Of a stretch of DNA of 28,032 nucleotides, positions 10,259 through 20,535 are shown in pieces. Position 1 is the first letter of the stretch. Each line of letters opens with the position of its first letter. This DNA is from Dimargaris cristalligena. Taxonomy: Eukaryota; Kickxellomycota; Dimargaritomycetes; Dimargaritales; Dimargaritaceae. The translations under genes and the position numbers were made by a program. The stretch is taken from positions 1-28,032 of the forward strand of contig JANBQC010000371.1 of assembly GCA_027576995.1 (NCBI GenBank), given 5' to 3'. Below the pieces are notes generated by a model. It searched no databases. It had not been told where the DNA came from and was given only the letters and a program-made list of their open reading frames with translations.

Positions 10259-10863
10259 GGCGGAAGTAGAGAAGCGAAAGGGAGTAGAGGTGAGAAAAAG
10301 AATGAGAGAGAATGAGCTGCCAATGCAATCAATAAGGTTGAGTGATAAAGAGGACCGGCTCTGCTTGGAGCTGGGAAAAATGGGTTTTGATACGGTGGGT
10401 GGGAGCATTTTTAAAGAAACTGTAGTCACAGCTGCCGCCTAATGAATGAGTCACTCAAAGGTGAAATGTAGCGTATAAAAAAGGCAAAGTGCCCAAGGAT
10501 GCATCGCTATAAATGTCATATATTCCACCGTAAAGTAGCTATTAACATGCCTAAGAAGTTTTTATTACTATATAATAAAGCTGCCTGGGTCAGCATGGAT
10601 ACTTCCGATACATGGTTGCTGCGGCTCCTGTCCAAACTTAGAAGAAAGAACCCAACACACACAGTGTAGAATACCAGCTATAAATATAAAAGGCGAGTAA
10701 GTCTCTCTCGATAATATCACATAACTCTTTTCTTCGCCGATTCCCAACTTCTCTAAAATATTACCTAGTCCACCCCATTAGTGCATTCCGAAACTGCCAA
10801 CCTCCCCAGACCCACCACTCCGATCTATTTACAGGCCACCCATTAGTGGACTTCGCCTCAGCC
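10259..10863. other. Divergent CTP1-MTG2 promoter region
   Basis: A gap of about 600 bp between two divergently transcribed mitochondrial-protein genes. It contains a TGAGTCA site (10447-10453) and several short AT-rich blocks. No gene is seen. Confidence 0.6.
10447..10453. promoter_or_regulatory. bZIP (Gcn4/AP-1-type) consensus TGAGTCA
   Basis: TGAGTCA within GAGTCACTCA, about 190 bases upstream of the CTP1 start and about 410 upstream of the proposed MTG2 start. It matches the consensus bound by Gcn4/AP-1 family factors. Function is inferred from motif and position only. Confidence 0.35.
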
Positions 10864-12312
10864 ATGAGCTATAAAATTTTCCAAAAGGTAACCTAAGTCA
10901 CCTTTCCGAAGTGTGGGGACCAGGCCCATGGGCTGTATAGCAGACTCGACCATCCACCGACCCAATGTCTAACCATACCCCCCCCCTCTCTCATAATGAG
11001 CCTAGGTACATTGGAAACCTTCCCACCGCTCACTTCACTGACCTTTCCGCTACATTGGTTTAATGCCCCCACCCATCGTATCTAGACCGGTAACTTTAAA
11101 GATATCCGTCGGATTGCGGTACGCGCCGGCAAAGGCGGCAATGGCTGTGTCAGTTTCCTGCGCGAAAAGTATGTTGAAAACGGTCCCCCCAATGGTGGCC
11201 ACGGCGGACGAGGCGGGAACGTGATTTTCCGGGTCGATCCCCAGGAGACGAGTCTCAATTTTGTCGAATCCACCTGCCGGGCCCAGCCTGGGGGCAACGG
11301 AGGCGGCAAGTCGAAACACGGTTCCAACGGGGATGACCTTATTGTGCGGGTACCCCCCGGGACCGTCATCCGCGAAATTGATCCGCCCCACCTCCCCCGC
11401 GAAGTGCCCGTCGCCACCGGTCCTATCCCCGTCCAAACGGAAGTACCGGTGAAGGGACGTCGGGTCTGGGAGGAAGCCAAACCCGAGGAGGTCTCGGGTC
11501 GGTTTGTCTATTTCCCGGGCTGGGAAGATCAGGGCGAAACTAAAAACGCCACCATTCCCAAGGAATACCTCGTACCCCATCCCGACCGGCCCGCCAACCG
11601 CCTCCAGCTGGATCTTGTCCAGCCGGGCACGGAAACAGTAGTGGCCCAGGGGGGGCTGGGCGGTCTCGGAAATGCCTTCTTTGCGTCGGGTGACGTGCGC
11701 ACCCCCCGCTTCGCTCTGAGGGGTCTGTTAGGCGAGGCCCGGTGGCTGGAACTGGAACTAAAAACCATCGCTGATGCTGGCCTCGTGGGTCTACCGAACG
11801 CCGGCAAATCCACGTTCCTGTCCGCCGTATCCAATGCCCACCCGAAAGTGGCCCCTTACCCTTTCACTACCCTCAACCCTTACCTCGGTACAGTGGACTA
11901 CGACGACCTGCAGCAAATCACCCTCGCCGACATTCCCGGCCTAATTGCCGGCGCCCACCAGAATATCGGTCTCGGCCATCACTTTCTCCGCCATATCGTG
12001 CGGAGCCACGTTCTGGTGTATGTGCTCGACATTGGCAAGCCCCGGCCCTGGGATGACTTGGCCACCCTCCAGCGGGAACTGGAACTTTACTCCACGACCC
12101 TGTTGGAGAAGTCCGCGCTGATCATTGCTAATAAGGCCGACTTGAGTGAAATGGCCAAAACTAACCTGGTCGAGTTACAATCCCGCACCAAGATTCCCAT
12201 CGTACCAGTCTCCGCAAAATATCGCAAAAATATCCTCAAGGCTACATTTATGATGCGTAAACTAATCGAGGAATCCCGGGAGAATAGCCCAACCCCTACT
12301 GAAGTAATCTAA
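10864..12312 (+). CDS. MTG2: Mitochondrial Obg-family GTPase
   Basis: A GTPase of the Obg family, which in mitochondria assists large-subunit ribosome assembly at the inner membrane. Exon 2 (11086-12312) is secure. Its N-terminal Gly-rich Obg fold includes VRAGKGGNGCVSFLREKY and GGHGGRGGNVIFR, followed by G1 GLPNAGKST (243-251), G2 TTLNPYLG, G3 DIPG (290-293), G4 NKAD (357-360) and G5 SAK (384-386). Exon 2 is blocked upstream by an in-frame TAG that is itself the splice acceptor. Exon 1 is proposed as 10864-10887, eight codons from ATG (context GCCATGA) to AAG|GTAACC; the intron is 10888-11085. This gives 416 residues in frame. Compared with bacterial Obg, about 75 extra residues lie inside the Obg fold, after the PPGTVIREID segment. 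Exon 1 is the least certain part, since it gives only a short presequence. Confidence 0.9.
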
Positions 12313-12401
12313 GATGTATATTGCAGAAAAATTAGTTCAGCGCCCTAGCAAACCCCCCTCTGGCTGGCCTATTATTCCACCAATTTCGGTTCACAATACG
12401 T

Positions 12402-12407
12402 AATAAA
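12402..12407 (+). terminator. Polyadenylation-type AATAAA downstream of MTG2
   Basis: Canonical AATAAA 90 bases after the MTG2 stop codon. Confidence 0.35.
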
Positions 12408-12788
12408 GGAATCCTCTTGGGTATCCATAGTAGCGATTGCTAAATGTGGTTGTGCTCCGTCCTATAATGCTCGGATCCATAAATAATATATTTGTTGAAC
12501 CGATTTTAATTGAGAGAGAGATGGATATAACTATCTATGTGAAGGCAGGCAACGGAATGTTAATATATAATATATGTATAAGAATAGGAATAGGAGTAGA
12601 GCAATACAAGAAAGGGTAATGAAGTGTAAATACGAGGCGTTATAGATCATGCGACTCTGGGCACTATAGGATTGGCAGATGTCTCTCAAGGCACGAAGAT
12701 AATAACAAGTAAAGAGGTAAATAAGCAAGCAGATGCAACCGACGATAATATGACCTCGGCGCGTCATTATAGACATGGCAAGGGCAAC

Positions 12789-12821
12789 GTGTATGTGTGT
12801 GTGTGTGTAGAGGGGGGGGGG
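12789..12821. repeat. GT microsatellite followed by G10
   Basis: A (GT)n-rich run from about 12789 to 12808, then a G10 tract at 12812-12821, in the 3' flank of the TVP15-like gene. Confidence 0.7.
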
Positions 12822-12873
12822 TTATTAATAAGAAAAACGCATGATCAGTCAGGAAACGTCGAACTAAGCGGAG

Positions 12874-14338
12874 TTAAAATGACGGATCTTTCGAATAACC
12901 CCGTTTGCCGCCGTGTGTGGGACTGAGGGGATGGGTCAGCGTCCGGTCCGACTCGGTCGTCTGGGTAACTTCCAGAGGCGGTGCATGGAACGACCATTCC
13001 GGGTGGGGCGAGATTTCGTATCGGGCCTCGCCCGAAGGCGGTTCGTAGAAATGCGAATCGGCGGCAATGCCTTCGTGATCGTCGTGGGCGGACGCCGACG
13101 GGTGGTTAGGGTAGGGCCGGGGGTGGGGGTAATCCCGTTCGAGTTCGAGCGCCAAATTATGAATAGCCAGGGACGTGGGGTTATACGTGTAATGACTGGT
13201 CGTTTGGAAAGGGTTCGTGGTATTTAGGGTAGGCGGAGCCACTACTCCACTGGTGATGCCGCTGGATGGGGTGATAGTCGGGCCCGAGGTTGACGATGAT
13301 GAAGACGACGACGCCTTTGAAGCTGACGATATCTTATGGGCGAGTTCGGGCGGTAGTGGGACCGCGGTGTAGGTGTGGGTATGCACCCCACCCGTAGTCA
13401 CCAGGGTGGTGGGATGCCGCTGCAAGTCGGCTTTGAGCATTTCAATATCATCACCCCGTATGTCGGTCATGAATTGATCCTCGTGGTACTCGAGAATATC
13501 CTCGGCCACTTGTCGGTGGTGGTGACTCGTCAAGTCCACGTATTTGGAATTCTGCCGATCGGGTTTACGGGCCTGGGACGTCGTATTTCGGTAGAGATTC
13601 CGCGTGCCCTGGTGGGTCCACGCCCGCCAATTCTCCAGTAGGCCGAAACTGGGCGACGCCATGGGAACCCAGGATATAATAAAGTAGGCCACGCCCACGG
13701 TCACTACCAGCACGCACGCGACGATATTGAATACGGTATTGGCGTATACTAAACAACCGAAACTAATTAGTGGGATGTGGAGAATTGGGGGGATACACGG
13801 GATTAGTAGATTTAACATATTTAATTTTAGTCAGGTCCTAGCATCTTGGGGGCGTGGTTCAATTTAGAAACAGTCCCGAATCAATCTTTGATCGCGAGCC
13901 GAACCAGCGAAATACGCAGGTACGAGGGGGGTAATTGCGGTTCCCGTTATCGAATCAGCCCATAGAATTACCCTTCCGCCTAGAAAGTGAGAGAGTGGGG
14001 ACAGGACACGACACGGCGGCACAGTGGAGTCATGTAGGGCAGTCGAGTGAAATGCAAGGAGGTGACTGTGCGGGTCGATAAACTTACAAGGTATAGAGCA
14101 GGCCCCGACCCCGGTACGTGCATAAAAAGCGGAGATACTCGTGGACGAACCCAGGAAGACGAAACTCGGCGAAAAACAGGAGAAGGCACAAAAACCCCGT
14201 GTAGGCGTTGTATATTATGACATTGGTGGGCGACCGTATGACATTTTGGCAGGAGACTGCGATAACGAGGCCTAGTACGGCCAGGTTCAAAAAGTTGAAA
14301 AAAAGGAACAATGCGTAAATATTAAAGTAGGCCGCCAT
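12874..14338 (-). CDS. TVP15: TVP15-like four-span Golgi membrane protein with long cytosolic tail
   Basis: Exon 1 is 14088-14338 (ATG at 14338), the intron is 13763-14087 (GTAAGT...ATTAG, 325 bp), and exon 2 is 12874-13762. The joined frame gives 379 residues. Four hydrophobic spans lie at about 7-29, 41-58, 76-92 and 95-115. The core FAEFRLPGFVHEYLRFL then RGRGLLYTFFG then NIVACVLVVTVGVAYFI matches the Tvp15/COPI-associated family. In yeast this is a small Golgi vesicle protein (E(F)KVP...GRGLSYIL...GVAFI pattern). Known members are about 140-150 residues. Here about 260 further residues follow, hydrophilic and disordered-looking, with a Ser tract near 229-244 and Pro/His-rich stretches. 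Family assignment rests on the membrane core only. A (TA)n(TG)n run begins about 25 bp upstream of the start. Confidence 0.7.
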
Positions 14339-14364
14339 AGTATATTTACTTCTATCTATCTAAG

Positions 14365-14395
<31 letters not shown>
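14365..14395. repeat. (TA)n(TG)n microsatellite
   Basis: TA dinucleotides from 14365 to about 14375, then an uninterrupted TG/GT run to about 14395. It is preceded by TCTA repeats (14351-14362) and lies next to the TVP15-like start at 14338. Confidence 0.85.
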
Positions 14396-14718
14396 CTAAC
14401 TAAAGAAGCGTGGTGGAAGCTGGCCGGGCCGAACTAGCCAAGGGAAGGCGAGGGTCACTAGTGTAGTATGGTATGCTATACTGGTGGTTACAACAGGCAC
14501 TGGGTAAACCCCCAAAAATTAAAACACCGGCAAGCTGCGTACGGAAGGCCCCGAGAGAAGTCGAAATAAGAGTAAGTACGCTAACAGGACGTGGGGAAAG
14601 TGGTATTAAGCTATACAAGGGGAGGGACGCTGTGGGTGAAGTAGCAGGCTGTCCGAAAGTAGAGAATCGCTCCACGTTGGTGGAATTCAACGCAGCGCCG
14701 AAATTAACCAATTTTTTA

Positions 14719-14737
14719 ATATATATATATATATATA
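14719..14737. repeat. (AT)n microsatellite
   Basis: An uninterrupted AT dinucleotide run. Confidence 0.85.
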
Positions 14738-15338
14738 AACAGGTTCACGGAGGGGGGAATGCGAAGGAAGCAACCAAAAACTGGGGAGCTCTAAAGGGCG
14801 GGTTCTGGACAGGAAGACGGGCGGAAGGGGTTATTATAGACATGGACAAAGTGAATGAGTGAAAAGGGAACCAAAAGGTAGTCGTAATAGGAAACAACCC
14901 CCCTCCTCCTTCCCTACTAAATAACCCCGTACAGTCAGTGTGAGCGGTATGGGTTGCTTTCTCGGAGGTTTTCGCCATGTAGGGCTACTTTATCCCGCCA
15001 CGTTCACTTTGGGGAGTTGGCCCTATTCATTAGTAGAAGCCTAGCCAAAGAAAGCATAAAATGAAACTCCGATAACTAAACGGCCTAAATCTAAGGGAAA
15101 TGGAGGGCGCTAGTAGTGAGGCAACAGCACCCGCTCAGACGGGGGGGGGGAGGTTAAACCACACTCGCACTGTATAGCCGTTTGCCAATGAACTCAACGG
15201 TGCGACGTAGCGAAGGGTAAAAAGCCGGCATTATCCTATCGGCATTTGGGGTGATCTAGGCCTGTGTTTATTTTGGAACTCATCCGGCCCGAAAAAGAAG
15301 GAATGGCCTGGCTTTTGTTTACCTTTATCCAGCATAGT

Positions 15339-15344
15339 CACGTG
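15339..15344. promoter_or_regulatory. CACGTG E-box in palindrome TCACGTGA
   Basis: Consensus for bHLH factors such as fungal Cbf1, at 15338-15345. It is about 1 kb upstream of the TVP15-like start and downstream of FAL1. Motif evidence only. Confidence 0.25.
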
Positions 15345-15831
15345 ATGGGACCTATCCGACGTACCCCTCATTTCTCTGCCTTCAGAGACGCGCTGTACTT
15401 TACTTTAAGGTGATGTAAGTCTCGGCTTCAACGGCAGGTATCTCTTGGCCCATTCAAACCCGAACCTTCGCTACCATTGCCCGATAGGGCGAAACATGTC
15501 ATACTGGGTGAATCTCCCATACCAATGACCTTGATATTACCAACCACCCCCACACACCCACTGTCTCCCATGATTTACCGGGACAAACAGCCACCATTCA
15601 ATGTGTAAGTATAATGCCGATAGTATGGGATGTGAATGAGAGAATTTATATTCAACATGCTAGATTTTCATTTATTCCATATTTCAACAGACCTGCGTAG
15701 CATAATTATAGGCAAGCAACCTAGCCGAGCCATTCCCGCCAAGCGCACGTCGAAGTAGGGCTGAGCTATCAGCCACTCATAGTACCAAAATAAAAATAAT
15801 AAAAAACAGACCAACCCTTCCACTACCACGT

Positions 15832-17207
15832 TTAAACCAAATCCGTCACGTTCATGGGCATTTCGTCAATCTGCGTACTATAGTATTGCTCAATCTCCCG
15901 GAGCGTCTTGACATCTTCGTTCCGCACAAAGTTAATGGCCACACCCTTGCGACCGAACCGACCCGACCGACCAATGCGATGAATATAATTTTCCCGGTTA
16001 ATCGGCAAATCGTAATTGATGACCAGCGACACCTGTTGGACATCAATACCGCGGGCCCACACATCGGTGGTAATTAGTACCCGACTGGCCCCCTGCCGGA
16101 ATTCCTGCATGATCGCGTCGCGTTCCCGCTGGGGCATTTCCCCGTGCATGGCAGCGACGGTAAAATTGGCTTCGCGCATCTTGGCCGTCAGCCAGTCCAC
16201 CTTACGCCGGGAATTGCAGAAAATGACGGCCTGCGTGATGGTAAGGGTGTCGTAGAGGTCGCACAACGTATCGAATTTCCACTCTTCCTTTTCGACGGCC
16301 ACGAAGAATTGTTTGATCCCTTCGAGCGTGATTTCATCGCGTTTGACGAGAATCCGGATGGGGTCCGTCATGAATTTTTTGGTCAGGTCGAGCACATCGG
16401 GCGGTAGCGTAGCGCTGAGGAGTACCACCTGCGTGCCCGGGGGGAGGTAGCGGTAAATGTCGTAGATTTGTTCTTTGAATCCCTTGTTGAGTAGTTCGTC
16501 CGCTTCGTCCAGCACCAGCATTTTCAAGTGGCGCGTCCGGAGGTTGCCGCGCTTGAGCACGTCGATGATTCGCCCGGGGGTACCCGTCACGATATGCTGA
16601 CCGTGGTCGAGCTTTTTGAGATCCTCGCCGACGCGGGTACCACCGATGCAGGCGTGGGACTGGATGTTCATGTAGTCGCCGAGCGCCATAATAACGCTCT
16701 GGATCTGGGTGGCCAGTTCACGGGTCGGGGCCAGGACAATGGCCTGGGTGTCCCGGACACTGGTGTCCACCGACTGGAGAATACCAATCGAAAAGGTGGC
16801 CGTCTTACCCGTACCCGACTGCGCTTGGGCGATCACGTCCCGGCCGCGCTTGATGGGTGTAATGGCACGTTGCTGGATAGCCGATGGCCGTTCAAAGTCT
16901 AGAGTGGAGTGACGGGAAGGGATTCCATGGAAAACGCAATTTGGTTACAAAAGGGAACAGTATGGTTAATACTGTAATATAGTATTGGTCCCGCGGTTGA
17001 GATAGTGGCGGCATTAGGGGGAGGTTTAAGGTAGACTATATATGGTTGTACATTCTAAAAAAAAACTTATGGTCCAGACTTACTGTAAGCAAAGATACCA
17101 CGAAGGAGGTCATCCTTGAGACCCATTTGGTCGAACCGGGACACAATTTTGACGTCCTCGCTCGTCTCGAACTTGAGTTTGGAGTCGTGCTGTCTATCGA
17201 GAGCCAT
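15832..17207 (-). CDS. FAL1: eIF4A-III DEAD-box helicase (exon-junction complex / Fal1)
   Basis: An ATP-dependent RNA helicase of the eIF4A family. Exon 1 is 17084-17207, the intron is 16899-17083 (GTAAGT...CTCTAG), and exon 2 is 15832-16898; together 396 residues, normal for the family. Motifs are: Q motif FERPSAIQ (43-50), motif I AQSGTGKT (67-74), Ia PTRELA (99-104), II DEAD (172-175), III SAT (203-205) and [10 protein letters not shown] (348-355). eIF4A-III rather than eIF4A is supported by [33 protein letters not shown]-like [17 protein letters not shown], and the C-terminal [12 protein letters not shown]. In animals and many fungi this protein anchors the exon-junction complex, and in yeast Fal1 acts in 18S rRNA maturation. 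The splice joint creates Asn42 where family members usually have Gly before the Q-motif Phe. Confidence 0.97.
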
Positions 17208-17612
17208 TATTGAAGTGTGGCTAGTTAAATAAAAGGCTGGTTAATGAAGTATACGTATATATATAATGGCAAGGATGAAATTGACGCAAAACTGATAGTG
17301 AATGCTAGGATTGAAGAATGCGATTTTGCAAAAAGTGTCAGCTGAAAAATGCAAATGGAGGATAAAGTTGCGAGTTCAGTAATGAGCAGGAGCAAAAAAA
17401 AGTATAGCGTGCCTTAAATCCCAAGCCAGGTCTATTGCTTGGCTTCCTAAGGGGGGGGGCTCTTCGCTTGGCTAATATACCGCCTTCCCTAGATTATCGT
17501 TTTGCTACATGGCCTAGTTAATAAATTCACTTCGTTTCGCCTTCCTGAAACTCAACCGAAGGCTTCAAGTAGTAAGCTGGAAAAACGGAATACTTCCACT
17601 ATTCACGTTTAT

Positions 17613-17618
17613 CACGTG
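17613..17618. promoter_or_regulatory. CACGTG E-box in palindrome ATCACGTGAT
   Basis: A perfect 10-bp palindrome at 17611-17620, about 400 bp upstream of the FAL1 start. It matches the bHLH consensus. Motif evidence only. Confidence 0.3.
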
Positions 17619-17857
17619 ATATAGTTTAACTTAGCTGGCGAGGCTTGGTGATTTATCCACCACCACCACTTCCATTTACAAAATCATGAAAGCAAGCTGA
17701 ACCTATGACGAGCTACATTACTGGTCTCCAGTTCCGTCTATTGGTTTCTATTATTATTATTGTATTACCCACCTTTTCGACAAGTATCCACTAGAAAAAG
17801 AACATCCTCCCGCCCCGCTTGTCTTCACAAGAGCCCGTAGACTGCTTCGTAAGTTAC

Positions 17858-17863
17858 TTTATT
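17858..17863 (-). terminator. Polyadenylation-type AATAAA downstream of the lipase
   Basis: TTTATT on the plus strand reads AATAAA on the minus strand, 35 bases past the lipase stop. Confidence 0.35.
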
Positions 17864-17897
17864 TTATAATCGCATATTGTCAATCTAATCGATGTTA

Positions 17898-18863
17898 TTA
17901 CATACGAACCCCCCAAAAGTCTGAATGTTCCTCCAGGGGAGACCGGTAGGGGTTCCGACGGGGCCAGAATAAGCTACACCGCGGATTCTCCGTGTTCGCC
18001 ATATTAGTATCACACAGCAAGGTGGTATCGTGGCTCTTGATCCACACCTCCTTGCCCACATGACTATAGCCGGACTTGCGGGGCGGCATGGACGACACCT
18101 TATCCTTGTGGTTAATCACCCGGTAGGCCTTGATGCCCTTTTGCAGAATGAGCTGGGCCATGGCGTGGTCGCCCGGGCGCGGGGGATTAAACATATACAA
18201 CTCCAGGCGACTGATCCATTCGGGGTGGTGGTAAATTAAATCGACCGCCATGACCGCTGCCTGCGCCCCACCGAGCGAATGGCCCACCAAAACAATAGCG
18301 TAATCGGGAAACGACTGGGCATAGAGACCCAGGATCTTGAGGACTGAGGGGGCAATACTCGAATAAGTCGATGTAAACCCCAAATGGGCATGAGTCCGAC
18401 TTTGGTTGGCGGGCCAGGGTACTAAATTGGCCGTAAAATCGGCCTGGAAACCCCGTAAGCCCTGGGTGCCCCGAAACGCCACATTAATGACGCGCAGTTT
18501 AGGGTTGACGGTGACGACGGCCCGACACGATGATTCGGGGTTTTCCACCATCATGGTTAACATGGTGGCCGACAGCGGGGGTCGGAGGCAGATTTCGCAG
18601 CTCCATTGGTCGGCATCGTCCTTGTAGGACGCGGAGGCATAGTTGCGCCAAATGAACAGTTCGTGGAGGAGTTCTTGGTCAATGGGTCGAATAGAGGAAA
18701 TGTAACTGAGGGGGGAGCCGAGTTTGGGAATGACCAGTTGGTCGGGGACGGGAGTGGTGACGAGTTGCTGCAGGAAATTGGTGAATTGGCTGTCGTTGGT
18801 GGTGACTGGAATATCGTATTTCAAAAATGCTACCAAGAGCAGCAGTGCAACGTAGGGCATCAT
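17898..18863 (-). CDS. Class 3 (alpha/beta-hydrolase) lipase, probably secreted or lumenal
   Basis: A 321-residue intronless lipase_3-family protein, expected to hydrolyse acylglycerol esters. The ATG is at 18863, followed directly by a second ATG. Residues 4-14 form a short hydrophobic segment consistent with a signal peptide or anchor. The nucleophile elbow GHSLGG has Ser196. The other triad residues are likely Asp254 (NHKDKV, after AYRVINHKDKVSSMPP) and His313 (EEHSDFWG). FRGTQG (130-135) is the usual oxyanion-region strand. FNPPRPGD matches the F(G/N)xPRxGD block after the elbow. Five cysteines (89, 92, 113, 284, 296) could form disulfides. All catalytic residues are present, so the gene appears intact. 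Substrate range, and whether it is exported or retained, is not shown by the sequence. Confidence 0.9.
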   Translation of the reverse strand: MMPYVALLLLVAFLKYDIPVTTNDSQFTNFLQQLVTTPVPDQLVIPKLGSPLSYISSIRPIDQELLHELFIWRNYASASYKDDADQWSCEICLRPPLSATMLTMMVENPESSCRAVVTVNPKLRVINVAFRGTQGLRGFQADFTANLVPWPANQSRTHAHLGFTSTYSSIAPSVLKILGLYAQSFPDYAIVLVGHSLGGAQAAVMAVDLIYHHPEWISRLELYMFNPPRPGDHAMAQLILQKGIKAYRVINHKDKVSSMPPRKSGYSHVGKEVWIKSHDTTLLCDTNMANTENPRCSLFWPRRNPYRSPLEEHSDFWGVRM

Positions 18864-20275
18864 TTTTATAGGAAGATTTACAATGGTAGGAGGGGGGTAT
18901 AGAAATAAGGATGTGTAGAAGGCGCGCAGGTGTAGTATTTAAGCGTCCCGGGCCAACAGAATGCTTTAAAGATAATTGTGGGTGAAATGTAATGTCCAGT
19001 TATTATTGAGAAGTCAAATAAAGGTAAAATGATTTAGAGAAAAGGGGAGGCTGTGGTAAAAGCCGGCGTGGGTGCCGGTTCGTTCAATAAACCGTTAAAA
19101 AATAGGCACAATCGGGCAAAAATTAAACCAAAACGCTCGTTAATACGTACAAATGATAGATACAGGGTGACTCGATGGACATACTAATTAGTATAGAAAA
19201 TGATACAGATGGGGTGCTGATAGGCAGACTCTAAAAAGGAAAATAGGTAACCTCGGGACAAAAGTGGGTTAGTTTTCGGTATTTTAAGCGATATTGGAAG
19301 CAAAGAAGATGTGAAACGGCCGAGGGGGCGGGGGGTCTGGCTATTAAATACGCCCCAACAATGAGGGACTCGGTGGGGGAAGAGGGGGAGAGAGTGATAA
19401 TGCCTAATTGGTAAACCAATAATGGGGGAACACAGACTTGGAAACCAGCCAATTTGTACGGCAATTCTTTACAGTTCCGCAACTCGCCAGCTATTTGGAT
19501 ATCCCGGCCCTATCCTCACGATGGACATTTTAGACCGCCCAAGCAGCTTAATGAGGGGACGGGAACCACACCCTTCCCCCATTATTTAAACGAACTATAC
19601 GCCCAGTCGCTTCCTCGTCCTTTTTTTCGCCTACTCATCCTGTCGTTTTGTGGCACTTTGTGCGACCTCCTCTGGAACAGTTATAGAAAAATGATTGGAC
19701 GAGCTTTCCAGTGAGCGACCTAATGTGCCGCCATTAACCAAGTCCAAATGGCTCCACTTTTGCCTCAGGGGCGCTCCCTTTCCCCTTCCCCATAAATAGG
19801 TTTAGCTTATACAATTGTGAGCCGCATCGCCAAGTGTCCTCCCCCCTTCGCTCGTCCAGCCACCATCGTTTGTCGGTACACATACCCTCGTGCCGCTTGG
19901 AGCTTTTATCCAATTAAAGGGATTGCCCATGGTCACCTCCAAAAGGATGGTTGACCTTAGGCTGTCCGCCTCGGTTTGTAATTATTGACATTCATGACCC
20001 ACGCTATTTTAGGGGTGGGGGAGTAAAAAAACGGGAAGAAGGGGGTGCACACGTATTTCCTATATTAAAGTATTGTGTTGGTAATTTACCTCAGGGAATC
20101 GTTCCGCTTTGGGTCGAATAACGGGGGCGGTTTTCGCTTACGACTTCTATAGTAAAGCTGAGTGGCAAAGACTAACCGTTATTCTGGTGGCCTAAATATG
20201 GTAATCTGCCAGCTAATAAGGCTAAATGAGATTTTACCGCAATGGGGCCTGTCCCATTAAACGCAGTGGAGGTTT

Positions 20276-20525
20276 TTAAGCAGGTCTACATAGAGAAGAG
20301 ATAGCATCTGTGACTTCTGATGGTCCCCGATAGGAAGTTATAAGCGGCTTGGCCCATTTGGGGAAATGGAGGGCATTGATGTCACCAGCTGACACCCTGG
20401 CAGTTGTGCCGTTTCCCCAATCCGGCAACTGTTCTACCCAAGTGCTGTTGGTGGCCGTAATTCCACCGATGCACCTCTCCGATCCCAAGAAAATGCAGAG
20501 CAGGAGATAAAATAGCCTTTAAAAT
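20276..20525 (-). pseudogene. Small signal-peptide-like frame lacking a start
   Basis: The minus-strand frame opens after a TAA with RLFYLLLCIFLG, a good hydrophobic signal-type core. It continues for about 70 polar residues, with NST and NGT glycosylation-type sites, to a stop at 20276. No ATG precedes it after that TAA. A frame upstream of the TAA, from an ATG near 20602, is in the same phase, so one stop separates a possible start from the hydrophobic core. It may be a broken small secreted-protein gene or chance. Family not recognised. Confidence 0.2.
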
Positions 20526-20529
20526 ACCT

Positions 20530-20535
20530 CACGTG
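20530..20535. promoter_or_regulatory. CACGTG E-box
   Basis: CACGTG within TCACGTGG, about 305 bp upstream of the ORC4 start. Motif evidence only. Confidence 0.2.

Larger units (their letters stand above)
12313..12873. other. Convergent intergenic region MTG2 / TVP15-like
   Basis: The 3' regions of two convergent genes. It contains an AATAAA for MTG2, a GT-rich microsatellite near 12789-12808 and a G10 tract at 12812-12821. No gene is seen. Confidence 0.55.
14339..15831. other. Long intergenic region upstream of the TVP15-like gene
   Basis: No supported gene. A frame at 14473-14862 crosses a TA microsatellite and matches nothing I recognise. The region contains the microsatellites listed separately, a G10 tract at 15141-15150 and a CACGTG at 15339-15344. 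It should hold the TVP15-like promoter on its left and the FAL1 3' flank on its right. Confidence 0.5.
17208..17897. other. Intergenic region, FAL1 promoter and lipase 3' flank
   Basis: A TATATATA run lies about 50-60 bp upstream of the FAL1 start. The region also holds a G9 tract at 17451-17459, an ATCACGTGAT palindrome at 17611-17620 and a minus-strand AATAAA for the lipase. No gene is seen. Confidence 0.55.

Noticed and set aside
10259..10429. N-terminal extension of CTP1 from 10408 or 10429
   Set aside because: 10429 is GTG. 10408 is an ATG, but the intervening codons look like a pyrimidine-rich leader; kept as an alternative only.
14473..14862. 129-codon plus-strand frame
   Set aside because: It translates a TA microsatellite into IYIYIY, shows no family resemblance and has no splice context.
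15440..15500. Possible tRNA because of a TTCG-containing stretch
   Set aside because: No cloverleaf, and no A-box/B-box pair at correct spacing on either strand.
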